A stretch of DNA of 21,313 nt from assembly GCA_020438665.1 (NCBI GenBank), contig JAGQUE010000096.1, positions 508-21,820 of the forward strand. The letters are read 5' to 3'. This document shows, piece by piece, positions 1 to 7,478 of this stretch. The notes below the pieces were generated by a model. The model worked only from the letters and a program-made list of their open reading frames with translations, was not told the origin of the DNA and did not search any database. A program made the position numbers and the translations under genes. Position 1 is the first letter of the stretch. Each line of letters opens with the position of its first letter. The stretch is from Nocardioidaceae bacterium. Its GTDB lineage: Bacteria > Actinomycetota > Actinomycetes > Propionibacteriales > Nocardioidaceae.

Positions 1-755
1 TTGAGGGCGATCCGGTCGGCGCCGACGATGACGGCCTCCACCCTGCCCTGGGCCATCGCCATCGCGCTGGCGCCGTCGGGCATCAGCGTCACGTCGATGC
101 CGGCGTCCTGAAGCTCCCAGGTGGTCAGCCGGGCGCCCTGCAGCAGGGGCCGGGTCTCCGAGGACAGCACCGAGACCGGTTCACCCGCGGCGACCTTGGC
201 ATAGACGATGCCGAGGGCGGTGCCCCAACCATGGGTGGCGAGACGGCCGGTGTTGCAGTGGGTGAGCAGCCGGGTGACGCCCGCCAGCTCCTCGCGGCCG
301 TGCAGGCCGATGGCGGTGCATGAGTCGCGGTCCTCGGCCAGGATCTGCTGGGCCTCTGCGAGCGCCAGCGCCCGGATCGCCGCCACGGTCGGGCCGGCGA
401 GGGCGGCGTCGCGGACGCGGTTGACCGCCCACGAGAGGTTGACCGCGGTCGGCCGTGCGGAGCCGATCTCGGTGGCCAGGTCGACCAGGGCGGCGCACGC
501 CTCGTCCACGCTGGCAGGTGCTCGCCGGTCGAGGCCGACCACCATGCCGAGGGCGCCGCAGTCACCGATGGCCGGGGCACCGCGCACGGCGAGCCGCTGG
601 ATGACGTCGATGACGTCGGCGACCGTGCGCAGCGACAGCACGGAGACCTCGGTGGGCAGCAGGGTCTGGTCGATGATCTCGATGTGGTCCTCCACCCAGG
701 CGACCGAGGGTCGCAGGGTTGCGAGGTAGTCGTTGATCGCCGTCAGGTCCTGCAT
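1..755 (-). CDS. mtnA: MtnA-type sugar-1-phosphate isomerase, paralogue 1 (3' end beyond window)
   Basis: Member of the S-methyl-5-thioribose-1-phosphate isomerase family (related to eIF2B alpha/beta/delta), which converts an aldose-1-phosphate to the ketose-1-phosphate in the cytosol. The window holds the first 251 codons; family members are about 350 residues, so roughly 100 residues lie outside. Visible family motifs are VRGAPAIG (about 58-64), RPTAVNLSWAV (101-111), LTHCNTG with the catalytic Cys at 167, ETRPLLQGARLT (about 200-211), and VGADRIA with the catalytic Asp at 247. The ATG start shares one base with the stop of the MtnK-like gene upstream (TGATG), so translation is probably coupled and this is the ninth gene of the operon. 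A second, clearly different MtnA paralogue lies in the same operon. The family is certain; the exact substrate (methylthioribose-1-P, 5-deoxyribose-1-P or another) is not. Confidence 0.88.
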   Translation of the reverse strand, partial: MQDLTAINDYLATLRPSVAWVEDHIEIIDQTLLPTEVSVLSLRTVADVIDVIQRLAVRGAPAIGDCGALGMVVGLDRRAPASVDEACAALVDLATEIGSARPTAVNLSWAVNRVRDAALAGPTVAAIRALALAEAQQILAEDRDSCTAIGLHGREELAGVTRLLTHCNTGRLATHGWGTALGIVYAKVAAGEPVSVLSSETRPLLQGARLTTWELQDAGIDVTLMPDGASAMAMAQGRVEAVIVGADRIAL

Positions 756-2008
756 CAGCCACGCGCCTCCCCCAGATCCTCGGCGCCAAGATCCCCGGCG
801 CCGATGACCTCGGCTGCGACCTCGTCGAAGACCGCGTTGGCGGCGGCGACGGTCCCGAGTGCCGCCCGCTCCTTGATCCACCGGCTGGCGGTGCGCAGCA
901 CGATGGTCGCGGCCGTCACGTGCTCCTCAGGCGGGAGGGTCTGGATGTCGCTGACCTTGGCCAGCCCGATGATGCGGCGGTTGGCCTTGGCGCCGGCGAA
1001 GCCGACCGTGTCCACCGCGACCTTGGCCAGCCAGGCCTCGAGCATCCCGTCGGTCCACGTCGGGTCGAGGCGACCGGCCCACTGGCGCCGCATCTCGCTC
1101 TCGAAGGCGTCCCAGATCGCCGGTCCGGCGGCGGCCAGCCAGGTCTGGAACTCCGCGGGGCGATGGAGTACGGCCGCGCGAGCGCGCGCGGCCAGGACAT
1201 TGCCGAACAACGCGCCGAGGTCGAAGCCGACGGGGCCGTAGTAGCAGAACTCGGGATCGATGACGCGGCACTGTGCGCCGTCGTCGGTCTGCTTGACCAT
1301 CACCGAGCCGGTGTGGAGGTCACCGTGCACGAGGATCTCGGCCTGGGTCATGAAGGCCCACTTGAGCATCCCGACCTCGGCGCGCAGGGTCTCGTCGGCC
1401 CGCATCGCGGCGACCTCGCCGGCCAGCTCGGGGACGAAGGAGTTGTTGGGGGCGTCGATGTAGGGCTCGGTGAAGACCAGGTCCTCGGTGATCCGGCACA
1501 GCTCCGGGTTGACCGCGGCAGCGACGCGGTCCTTGAGCTCGTTCTGCTCCACGGCGAAATAGGAGGTGTTGAACGCGACCTTGGCGACGTACTCGCCCAA
1601 GGCCCGGTCGACGCCGGGATAGGCGTGGCCCTCGTTGAGCTCGGCGCGGAACATGCCCCAACCGATGAGGTTCTCCATCGCGAGGACATGGGTGACGTCG
1701 TCGACGCCGTAGTAGTGCGGCACGAGGCCGGGCGCGAAGGTCGCGCCCGCCTCGAGCCCGCGGGCCTCGGCGAGGATCCGCTTGGGGGTGAGCGGCCAGC
1801 TCTCGCCGACCAGGCGAACATAGGGGAGGGACTGCTTCAGGCAGATGCCCTTGCCGTCGGCGTCCTGGCACACGAAGACCAGGTTGAGGTTCCCGTCGCC
1901 GACCTCGCGCACCTGGAGCGTCGACGTGTCGACGATGCCCTGCAGCGAGGGCGTCCGGTCGAGGTAGGGCACCACGGTCTCGGGGGTGAGGATCTCGTAG
2001 TCGGCCAT
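755..2008 (-). CDS. mtnK: S-methyl-5-thioribose kinase family protein
   Basis: A 417-residue kinase of the MtnK/aminoglycoside-phosphotransferase fold, which phosphorylates the anomeric hydroxyl of 5-methylthioribose (or a related 5-modified pentose) with ATP. Visible motifs are the glycine-rich DGNLN (38-42), CLKQSLPYVR with the ATP-binding Lys (57-66), HGDLHTGS with the catalytic Asp (228-235), DPEF for Mg binding (251-254) and GPVGFDLG (258-265). Its length is normal for MtnK. The ATG is preceded by AGGAGG at 2020-2025. A 68-base gap holding a stem-loop separates it from the muconolactone-isomerase-like gene, and its stop overlaps the start of the following MtnA-type isomerase by one base. 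Kinase next to isomerase is the classic MtnK-MtnA pair that makes methylthioribulose-1-P. No other methionine-salvage enzyme (MtnB, C, D or W) is in view, so the context favours cleavage by an aldolase instead. Confidence 0.9.
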   Translation of the reverse strand: MADYEILTPETVVPYLDRTPSLQGIVDTSTLQVREVGDGNLNLVFVCQDADGKGICLKQSLPYVRLVGESWPLTPKRILAEARGLEAGATFAPGLVPHYYGVDDVTHVLAMENLIGWGMFRAELNEGHAYPGVDRALGEYVAKVAFNTSYFAVEQNELKDRVAAAVNPELCRITEDLVFTEPYIDAPNNSFVPELAGEVAAMRADETLRAEVGMLKWAFMTQAEILVHGDLHTGSVMVKQTDDGAQCRVIDPEFCYYGPVGFDLGALFGNVLAARARAAVLHRPAEFQTWLAAAGPAIWDAFESEMRRQWAGRLDPTWTDGMLEAWLAKVAVDTVGFAGAKANRRIIGLAKVSDIQTLPPEEHVTAATIVLRTASRWIKERAALGTVAAANAVFDEVAAEVIGAGDLGAEDLGEARG

Positions 2009-2044
2009 GTCGTGTGCTTCCTCCTATCAGCACCTGCAAACGGT

Positions 2045-2066
2045 GGCAGCCCCGCCAAGGGCTGCC
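2045..2066 (-). other. Stem-loop upstream of the kinase gene
   Basis: Perfect 8-bp inverted repeat (GGCAGCCC 2045-2052, GGGCTGCC 2059-2066) with a 6-base loop. It lies between the stop of the small isomerase-like gene and the ribosome-binding site of the kinase gene. No T-run follows on the transcribed strand, so it is more likely an mRNA stability or processing element than a full terminator. A second short dyad (GCGGCT/AGCCGC, 2073-2090) covers the upstream gene's stop codon. Confidence 0.55.
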
Positions 2067-2076
2067 GGGGGAGCGG

Positions 2077-2373
2077 CTAGCGGGAGCCGCCGGTCGGTCC
2101 GGCGTCGAGCGCGTGGGAGCTCAGCGCGGTGACGGTGACGTCCATCCAGGGGAACAGCGGCAGCGAGCTGATGATGTCGTGCAGCTCGTCGGCGCTGTCG
2201 ACCGCATAGAGCGCCATGACGGCCCGACGGCCGGGAAGGCGCCAGATGCGGCGCAGCTTCCCGGCGGCGACGAGCTCCTCACCGCGCACCTTCTCGGCGG
2301 CCTTCACAGTCGCGAGCAGGTCCGCGTCGATGTCGGGCGGGATCTGCTGCTCCAGCCGGGCCAGGAACTCCAT
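2077..2373 (-). CDS. Muconolactone isomerase-like small protein
   Basis: A 98-residue protein with the full-length layout of the muconolactone delta-isomerase family (ferredoxin-like alpha/beta fold, usually 90-100 residues). Visible features are the N-terminal strand MEFLAR, the segment KAAEKVRGEELVAAGKLRRIWR (about 24-45), and the family signature SLPLFPWMDVTVTAL (about 70-84). The ATG at 2373 was chosen because the frame upstream overlaps the LsrF-type gene, and because a GAGG sequence precedes it; the gap to that gene is 10 bases. No aromatic-degradation genes are nearby, so a true muconolactone role is unlikely. It sits beside LsrF, where the Lsr pathway uses LsrG, another small dimeric ferredoxin-fold isomerase. 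I infer a phospho-sugar isomerase or tautomerase role; this is not shown by the sequence. Confidence 0.8.
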   Translation of the reverse strand: MEFLARLEQQIPPDIDADLLATVKAAEKVRGEELVAAGKLRRIWRLPGRRAVMALYAVDSADELHDIISSLPLFPWMDVTVTALSSHALDAGPTGGSR

Positions 2374-2383
2374 CGCGGTCTCC

Positions 2384-3175
2384 TCAGCCGGCCGGCGGCG
2401 GGGCGACCATGGCGACCGCCTCGTCCGGCGTGGCGTCGTCGTGGATGATCGCGCGCAGGCCCTTGGCGACACCCACCGGGTCGTAGTGCTGCCAGATGTT
2501 GCGACCCAGGTTGACGCCGATCGCGCCACGGCTCATGCCGTCGTGCACGAACTCGAACACCTCGCGGGCGTCGTCGGTCTTGGGACCACCGGCGATGACG
2601 ACGGGAGCGGGGCAGCTCTCGGTGATCGTCTCGAAGTCCTCGCACCAATAGGTCTTGACGACACGGGCGCCGAGCTCGGCGGCGATGCGGCACGACAGCG
2701 CGAGGTAGCGCGCGTCGCGCTTCTCCAGCTCCTTGCCGACCGCGGTGACGGCCATGACCGGGATGCCGTAGCGCTCGTACTGGTTGACGGCCGTGGCGAG
2801 GTTGGTCAGCGTGACCTTCTCATAGTCCGTCCCGACGAAGATGGAGACGCCGACGGCCTGGACGCCGAGGCGGATCGCCTCTTCGGGGTCGACGACGAGG
2901 GTCTCGTTCTCCAGCGTCGGGCCGACGATGCTGTTGCCGCCGCTGATGCGCAGGATGATGTTGGGCTTCGTCGAGGCGGGGATGGAGTTGCGCAGCACAC
3001 CGCGGGTGGCGAACAGCGCGTCCGCGATCGGGGTCAGCTCCTTGACGGTCTCACCGGGCTTCTCGAGCATCCGGGTCGGGCCCAGGAAATAGCCGTGGTC
3101 GACGGCGAGGAAGAAGGCCCTCCCCGTCGCAGGCGGGATGATCTGCGCCATCCGGCGCTCCATTCCCCAATCCAT
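2384..3175 (-). CDS. lsrF: LsrF-type class I aldolase/thiolase (3-hydroxy-5-phosphonooxypentane-2,4-dione thiolase family)
   Basis: A 263-residue TIM-barrel protein of the DeoC/LsrF/FbaB family. It begins MDWGM and carries DHGYF (26-30), ATRGVLR (56-62), ISGGNSI (77-83), MAVTAVGK (141-148), VVKTYW with the Schiff-base Lys at 174, VIAGGPK (193-199) and GVNLGRNIW near the C terminus. These match E. coli LsrF closely from end to end. LsrF transfers an acetyl group from the phosphorylated AI-2 dione to CoA, giving DHAP and acetyl-CoA. The ATG has AGGAGG eight bases upstream (3183-3188). It lies 66 bases after the aldolase-dehydrogenase fusion and 10 bases before the small isomerase-like gene. LsrK, LsrR and LsrG are absent, so the real substrate may be another phospho-diketone or ketose phosphate. 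Confidence 0.88.
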   Translation of the reverse strand: MDWGMERRMAQIIPPATGRAFFLAVDHGYFLGPTRMLEKPGETVKELTPIADALFATRGVLRNSIPASTKPNIILRISGGNSIVGPTLENETLVVDPEEAIRLGVQAVGVSIFVGTDYEKVTLTNLATAVNQYERYGIPVMAVTAVGKELEKRDARYLALSCRIAAELGARVVKTYWCEDFETITESCPAPVVIAGGPKTDDAREVFEFVHDGMSRGAIGVNLGRNIWQHYDPVGVAKGLRAIIHDDATPDEAVAMVAPPPAG

Positions 3176-3194
3176 TGTTCGTCCTCCTAGATAT

Positions 3195-3227
3195 CCCCTG
3201 GCGGGGCTTGGTCCCCCGCGGAGGGGG
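3195..3227 (-). other. Stem-loop between the aldolase-SDR and LsrF-type genes
   Basis: Imperfect long hairpin in a 66-base gap: CCCCT (3195-3199) pairs with AGGGG (3222-3227 area) and GCGGGG (3201-3206) with CCCCGC (3214-3219), with a small internal mismatch and a loop at about 3207-3213. No T-tract follows in the direction of transcription. It is probably a processing or stability element inside the polycistronic mRNA. Confidence 0.45.
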
Positions 3228-3241
3228 CTTGTGATGGTCGG

Positions 3242-5203
3242 TCAGATCGTGCGTTCGTTGCCGCCGTCGATGGTGATCTGGGCGCCGGTGGTGGCGCGGA
3301 ACTGGGAGCTCAGAGTCGCGGCGACGAGGTTGCCGACGTCGGCGCTGGTGATCTCGAGGCCGAGCATGTTGCGGCGCTTGTAGTCCTCGATCGACATGCC
3401 ATATCGCTTGGCGCGCTCGGCGAGCAGCTCCGGCGTCCACAGTGCGGTGTCGAAGACGGCGTCGGGGTGCACGGAGTTGACGCGGATGTGGTCCTTGGCC
3501 CACTCCAGCGCCGCCACCCGGGCGATCTGGTTGGCCGCCGCCTTGGAGGCCGAGTAGGCGCTCGCACCCGGGCCGGGGGCGGGGACGTTCTTGGAGCCGA
3601 CGACCGCGACCCGGCCGCCCTGGGGGGCCAGCCGCAGCAGCGGGTGGACCAGGGCGAAGAGCTGGATCAACCCGTCGACGTTGACCGACATCGCCCGGTG
3701 CCAGGCGCGCGGGTCGTGGCGGGCGATCGGGTTGCTCTCGGGGAAGACGCCGGCCGAGGCGACGACCATGTCGACGCCGCCGAACCGCTCGACCCCGGCG
3801 TCGAGGCCGCGCGCCAGGTCGTCGCTGGAGGACACGTCGCAGGCCACACCGACATAGGCGGGGTGGTCGGTCATGGTCGGCACGGCGGGGTCGATGTCGA
3901 GCCCGATCACGGCGGCGCCGCGCTCGAGCAGGGCCAGCGCACAGCCACGGCCGATCCCGGAGTTGGCGCCGGTCACGACGGCCACCTCGCCGGTGAACTC
4001 ACCTCCGGGGCGGACCCGGTCGAGCTTGAGCTGCTCGAGCTCCCAGTACTCGAGGTCGAAGATGTCCTGGGCCGGGAGGGCGCGATAGCCGCCCAGCCCC
4101 TCGGCCTTCTCGATGGTGTCGATGATCTGGAGATAGATCTCGGCGGCCGCCTCCTCGGCGGCGACGTTGGGTCCCGAGGTCACCAGGCCGAGGTCCGGAT
4201 CGAGGATGACGCGCGGCGCGGGGTCGCGACGGCGTACGGCACGCCCGTCGGCGTGCTCGTCGACATAGGCGGCATAGTCGGCGGCGAAGGCCGCGACGTC
4301 GCGACCGACCAACGGCAGCGGCTTGGTCCACAGCGCGTGGTCGGGGGTGGCGACGCCCTGGCGGGCGACCACGGCAAGGTCACCACGCTGGGAGAACGCC
4401 CAGCTCGCCTCGTCACGGTGGCGCCGCAGGATCACCGGCCCTCCCGCGGCCTCGGCCACCGCGCGGCGCAGCTCGGCCAGCTCCACCCGGTCGACGTCCG
4501 GTTGGGCCCGCTCGACGGGGGCGGGCGGCTTGGCGTTGTGGGCGACGTGGTCGTCGGCGAGCGAGACCAGGTCGACCATCCGGTCATAGGCCTCCGCGGG
4601 GGTGTCGCCGAACGAGACCAGGCCGTGGTGCAGCAGCACGACACCCGTGCACGTGGCCGGGATACCGCCGCGCAGGGCGTCGGCAACGGCCTTGGCGGCG
4701 TGGAAGCCGGGCATGGCATAGGGCACGACGATCACGCTGCCGCCATAGAGCTCGCGCACCCGTTGCTCACCGCCGTCGGTGTTGCTCATCGCCAGCAGGG
4801 AGTTGGGGTGGGTGTGCATGACGGCGGCCGCCGGGAGCAGCGCGTGGATGATGGTCTCGACCGACGGGCTGGGGGCGGCGGGGTCGAGGCGGGCCTGCAG
4901 CAGCTCGCCGAGCATCACGGTGTCCGGCAGGTCGTCGAGGTCGGCGAGGCGGCGTACGCGCGCCAGGTCGAGCGCCGTGAAGCCCTCCGGCTCGATCGCA
5001 TCGAGGTCCCAGCCGCTGCCCTTCACATGGAGCACGTCGAGCGGGTCGCCGAACAGGTCGGTCCGGCGCACCTTGACCGAGGTGTTGCCGCCGCCGTGCG
5101 CGACCACGGTGCGGTCGGCACCGAGCAGTCGGGTCGCATAGACGCACTGTGCGAGCGGCCCCTCATGGGCGGCTGCCTCGTCGGCGTTCCAGCGGTTGCG
5201 CAT
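3242..5203 (-). CDS. Bifunctional class II aldolase / short-chain dehydrogenase (RhaEW-like)
   Basis: A 653-residue fusion. Residues about 15-380 form a class II (zinc) aldolase domain of the RhaD/FucA/AraD type, with GGGNTSVK (37-44), HVKGSG (59-64), HTHPNS with metal-ligand histidines 130 and 132, and LHHG (191-194). Residues about 400-653 form a short-chain dehydrogenase with the NAD-binding TGANSGIG (411-418), catalytic Ser537, and Tyr550/Lys554 in YSASK. Known relatives (rhamnulose-1-phosphate aldolase fused to lactaldehyde dehydrogenase) split a ketose-1-phosphate into DHAP and an aldehyde and then oxidise the aldehyde. Here it probably cleaves the product of the MtnA-type isomerases, releasing acetaldehyde or a thio-aldehyde; this is inference. 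GAGGAG precedes the ATG. The isomerase gene upstream ends 32 bases away, so it is in the same transcript. No rhamnose isomerase or rhamnulokinase is present. Confidence 0.9.
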   Translation of the reverse strand: MRNRWNADEAAAHEGPLAQCVYATRLLGADRTVVAHGGGNTSVKVRRTDLFGDPLDVLHVKGSGWDLDAIEPEGFTALDLARVRRLADLDDLPDTVMLGELLQARLDPAAPSPSVETIIHALLPAAAVMHTHPNSLLAMSNTDGGEQRVRELYGGSVIVVPYAMPGFHAAKAVADALRGGIPATCTGVVLLHHGLVSFGDTPAEAYDRMVDLVSLADDHVAHNAKPPAPVERAQPDVDRVELAELRRAVAEAAGGPVILRRHRDEASWAFSQRGDLAVVARQGVATPDHALWTKPLPLVGRDVAAFAADYAAYVDEHADGRAVRRRDPAPRVILDPDLGLVTSGPNVAAEEAAAEIYLQIIDTIEKAEGLGGYRALPAQDIFDLEYWELEQLKLDRVRPGGEFTGEVAVVTGANSGIGRGCALALLERGAAVIGLDIDPAVPTMTDHPAYVGVACDVSSSDDLARGLDAGVERFGGVDMVVASAGVFPESNPIARHDPRAWHRAMSVNVDGLIQLFALVHPLLRLAPQGGRVAVVGSKNVPAPGPGASAYSASKAAANQIARVAALEWAKDHIRVNSVHPDAVFDTALWTPELLAERAKRYGMSIEDYKRRNMLGLEITSADVGNLVAATLSSQFRATTGAQITIDGGNERTI

Positions 5204-5235
5204 GGTGACGGGTCTCCTCAGTGGTCGCGGGGCGG

Positions 5236-6408
5236 TCAGCCGTCAGCGCGACCCGCGAACTCGGGATAGAGGGACAGCAGGGCGTCCTCACGGGCCTCGG
5301 CAATGCCGCGTTCGGTGATGATGCCGGTGACATAGCGGGCGGGGGTCACGTCGAAGCCGTAGTTGGCGGCACCCACGCCGGGCGCCGCGGTGCGGGCCTC
5401 GATCTGCTCCCCGTGCCAGAAGGCGGTGGCGGCGGTGACCTCCTCGGGGCCGCGCTCCTCGATCGGGATGCCGGCCACGCCGTCGCGCAGGGCCGGGTCG
5501 ATGGTGCTCGAGGGGAGGGCGGCATAGAAGGGCACGCCGTTCTCGTGGGCGAGCACCGCCTTCATGTAGGTGCCGATCTTGTTGGCGACGTCGCCGGCGA
5601 TCGTGGTGCGGTCGCTGCCGACGATGACGAGGTCGACCTGGCCGTGCTGCAGGAGGTGGCCGGCGGCGTTGTCGGCGATCAGGGTGAGAGGGACACCGGC
5701 CTGGTGCAGCTCCCATGCCGTCAGCCGGGCGCCCTGGTTGCGGGGCCGGGTCTCGGAGACATAGACGTGGATGGGGATCCCGGCCGCGTGGGCGGCATAC
5801 ATCGGGGCGGTGGCCGTGCCGTGCTTGACGAAGGCCAGCCACCCGGCGTTGCAGTGGGTCATCACGTTGACCGGGCCGCCCTTGCGGGCGTGGATCTCCT
5901 CGATGACCGTGAGCCCGTGCCGGCCGATCGCGGCGCACATCGCGATGTCCTCGTCGGCGATCGTCTCGGCCAGCGCGCGCGCCGTCTCGATCCGCTCCGC
6001 TGCGTCCTCGATGCCTTTGAGAGCGGCGAGCTGGCGCTGTACAGCCCAGGACAGGTTGACCGCGGTGGGGCGGCTCGCCTCGAGCTCCGCCCCGGCGTCG
6101 GCCAGGGCCGCGTCGGCCTCGGCGGCGCCCATGCCGGCCGTGTGGAGGGCGGCGAGGTACATGCCATAGCCGGCCGAGACACCGATGCAGCCGGCGCCGC
6201 GGACCACCATGTCGGCGATGACCTGGGTCATCTGGCCGGAGCTGGTGATCTCGACCTCGTCGTACTCGAAGGGCAGCTTGCGCTGCTCGATGCACCGCAC
6301 CACGCTCGGGTCGTCCGGGTCGATCCAGACCGTCCGGTCCGCCGGCTCACGTCCGGTGGTGTTGATGATGCTGATGGCCTCGCGGCTCGGCCTCGGTCCG
6401 TCGCTCAC
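5236..6408 (-). CDS. mtnA: MtnA-type sugar-1-phosphate isomerase, paralogue 2
   Basis: A 390-residue member of the methylthioribose-1-phosphate isomerase family. The catalytic pair is present: Cys186 in THCNAG and Asp266 in VGSDRT. The family motifs SRPTAVNLSWAVQ (112-124), SETRPRNQGARLTAWEL (218-234) and GDVANKIGTY (272-281) are also present. The usual RGAPAIG loop reads RGAGCIG (70-76), and GADR reads GSDR, so the active-site surroundings differ from both typical MtnA and paralogue 1. The GTG start at 6408 overlaps the permease stop by 4 bases (GTGA); the frame is open further upstream, but that part overlaps the permease and looks non-coding. It is a little longer than typical MtnA at both ends. 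Two MtnA paralogues in one operon suggest two substrates or two successive isomerisations. Confidence 0.88.
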   Translation of the reverse strand: MSDGPRPSREAISIINTTGREPADRTVWIDPDDPSVVRCIEQRKLPFEYDEVEITSSGQMTQVIADMVVRGAGCIGVSAGYGMYLAALHTAGMGAAEADAALADAGAELEASRPTAVNLSWAVQRQLAALKGIEDAAERIETARALAETIADEDIAMCAAIGRHGLTVIEEIHARKGGPVNVMTHCNAGWLAFVKHGTATAPMYAAHAAGIPIHVYVSETRPRNQGARLTAWELHQAGVPLTLIADNAAGHLLQHGQVDLVIVGSDRTTIAGDVANKIGTYMKAVLAHENGVPFYAALPSSTIDPALRDGVAGIPIEERGPEEVTAATAFWHGEQIEARTAAPGVGAANYGFDVTPARYVTGIITERGIAEAREDALLSLYPEFAGRADG

Positions 6409-7478
6409 AGTGGCACCGCCGCGGTGAAACGGCGCTTGCGCGCCGACAGCGTGAACGAGAACAGCAGCGCCACGAGCAGAACCAGACCCTTGACGACGTC
6501 TTGCCAGTAGTACTGGAAGTTCATCATCGTGGTGCCGGTCAGCAGGATGCCGATCAACAGCGCGCCGATCGTCGTACCGAACGCGTTGGGCCGGTTGACG
6601 CCGAGCACCGAGGTGCCGACCAGCGCGACGGCCACCGCGTCGAGCAGCAGCGAGTTGCCCGCGGAGATGTCGCCCTGGCCGATGCGCGAGGCGAGGATGA
6701 GGCCCGCGACCGAGGCATAGAGCCCGGACAGGATGTAGGCGAAGCCCTTGTAGCGGCCGACCCGGGCGCCGGCGAGACGCGCGGCCTCGGGGTTGGAGCC
6801 GATGGCATACATGATCCGGCCCCACTTGGTGCGCGAGAGCAGGAACCAGGTGAAGACGCCGAGGACGGCCCAGATCACGACCGGATAGGGGACCGGGCCA
6901 AGGGTGCCGCGGTTGAGCTGGAGGAAGCCCTCGGTGAACCTGCCGGGGGCGACCGTGCCGTCGCGCAGGATCAGGCCGGAGGAGACCGACTGGCCGTCGA
7001 CCGGGATCAGCTTGAGCCCCTGGACCAGGAACATCGTGGCCAAGGTGGCCAACAGGTCGGGGATCTTCAGCACCACGATCAGCAGTGCGTTGACGGCGCC
7101 GATCAGCGCGCCACCGATCAGCACCGCGATGATCGCGATGCCGCCCTGCTGGGCATAGATGACCATCGTCATCGCAGCGACCGTGACCGAGAAGCCGGTC
7201 GTGGCGCCGACCGACAGGTCGAGGCCGCCCACCACCATCGTGGTCGTCACGCCGAGGCCGGCGATGGCCACCACGGAGGTGAACTTGAGCATCGAGTACA
7301 TCGTCGACGACATGCGGAAGGCGTCGATGGTGGCCATGAAGTAGGCGAAGAAGATCACCGTCACGGCGAGGAAGCCATACTTGACGACGAGCTCGCGGAT
7401 GTCGCGCTTGGGTCGCTCGGCCGGGGCAGCGGCCGCAGGGGTCTTCTGCTCGGTGGCGGGCGTCGCCTGGTCGGTCAC
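6405..7478 (-). CDS. Sugar ABC transporter permease (RbsC/LsrC-type, BPD_transp_2 family)
   Basis: A 357-residue polytopic membrane protein with about 8-10 hydrophobic segments. It has the family's GLDLSVGA stretch (about residue 90) and the cytoplasmic coupling motif AIGSNPEAARLAG (about 240). The N-terminal 25 residues are polar and rich in Ala/Pro/Thr, followed by a charged stretch before the first membrane segment. It forms the membrane channel of the importer together with the ATPase and binding protein next to it. GTG at 7478 was chosen because GGAGG lies just upstream and it overlaps the ATPase stop by 4 bases. The Lsr and Xyl/Als/Rbs systems use one or two permeases; only one gene is present, so the channel is presumably a homodimer. 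Confidence 0.92.
   Translation of the reverse strand: MTDQATPATEQKTPAAAAPAERPKRDIRELVVKYGFLAVTVIFFAYFMATIDAFRMSSTMYSMLKFTSVVAIAGLGVTTTMVVGGLDLSVGATTGFSVTVAAMTMVIYAQQGGIAIIAVLIGGALIGAVNALLIVVLKIPDLLATLATMFLVQGLKLIPVDGQSVSSGLILRDGTVAPGRFTEGFLQLNRGTLGPVPYPVVIWAVLGVFTWFLLSRTKWGRIMYAIGSNPEAARLAGARVGRYKGFAYILSGLYASVAGLILASRIGQGDISAGNSLLLDAVAVALVGTSVLGVNRPNAFGTTIGALLIGILLTGTTMMNFQYYWQDVVKGLVLLVALLFSFTLSARKRRFTAAVPL

Noticed and set aside
3242..5203. Rhamnose catabolic operon because of the RhaEW-like fusion
   Set aside because: No rhamnose isomerase, mutarotase or rhamnulokinase is present; the adjacent kinase and isomerases are of the methylthioribose type.
755..6408. Classical methionine salvage pathway
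   Set aside because: MtnB, MtnC/W/X and MtnD are not in the window; cleavage enzymes take their place.
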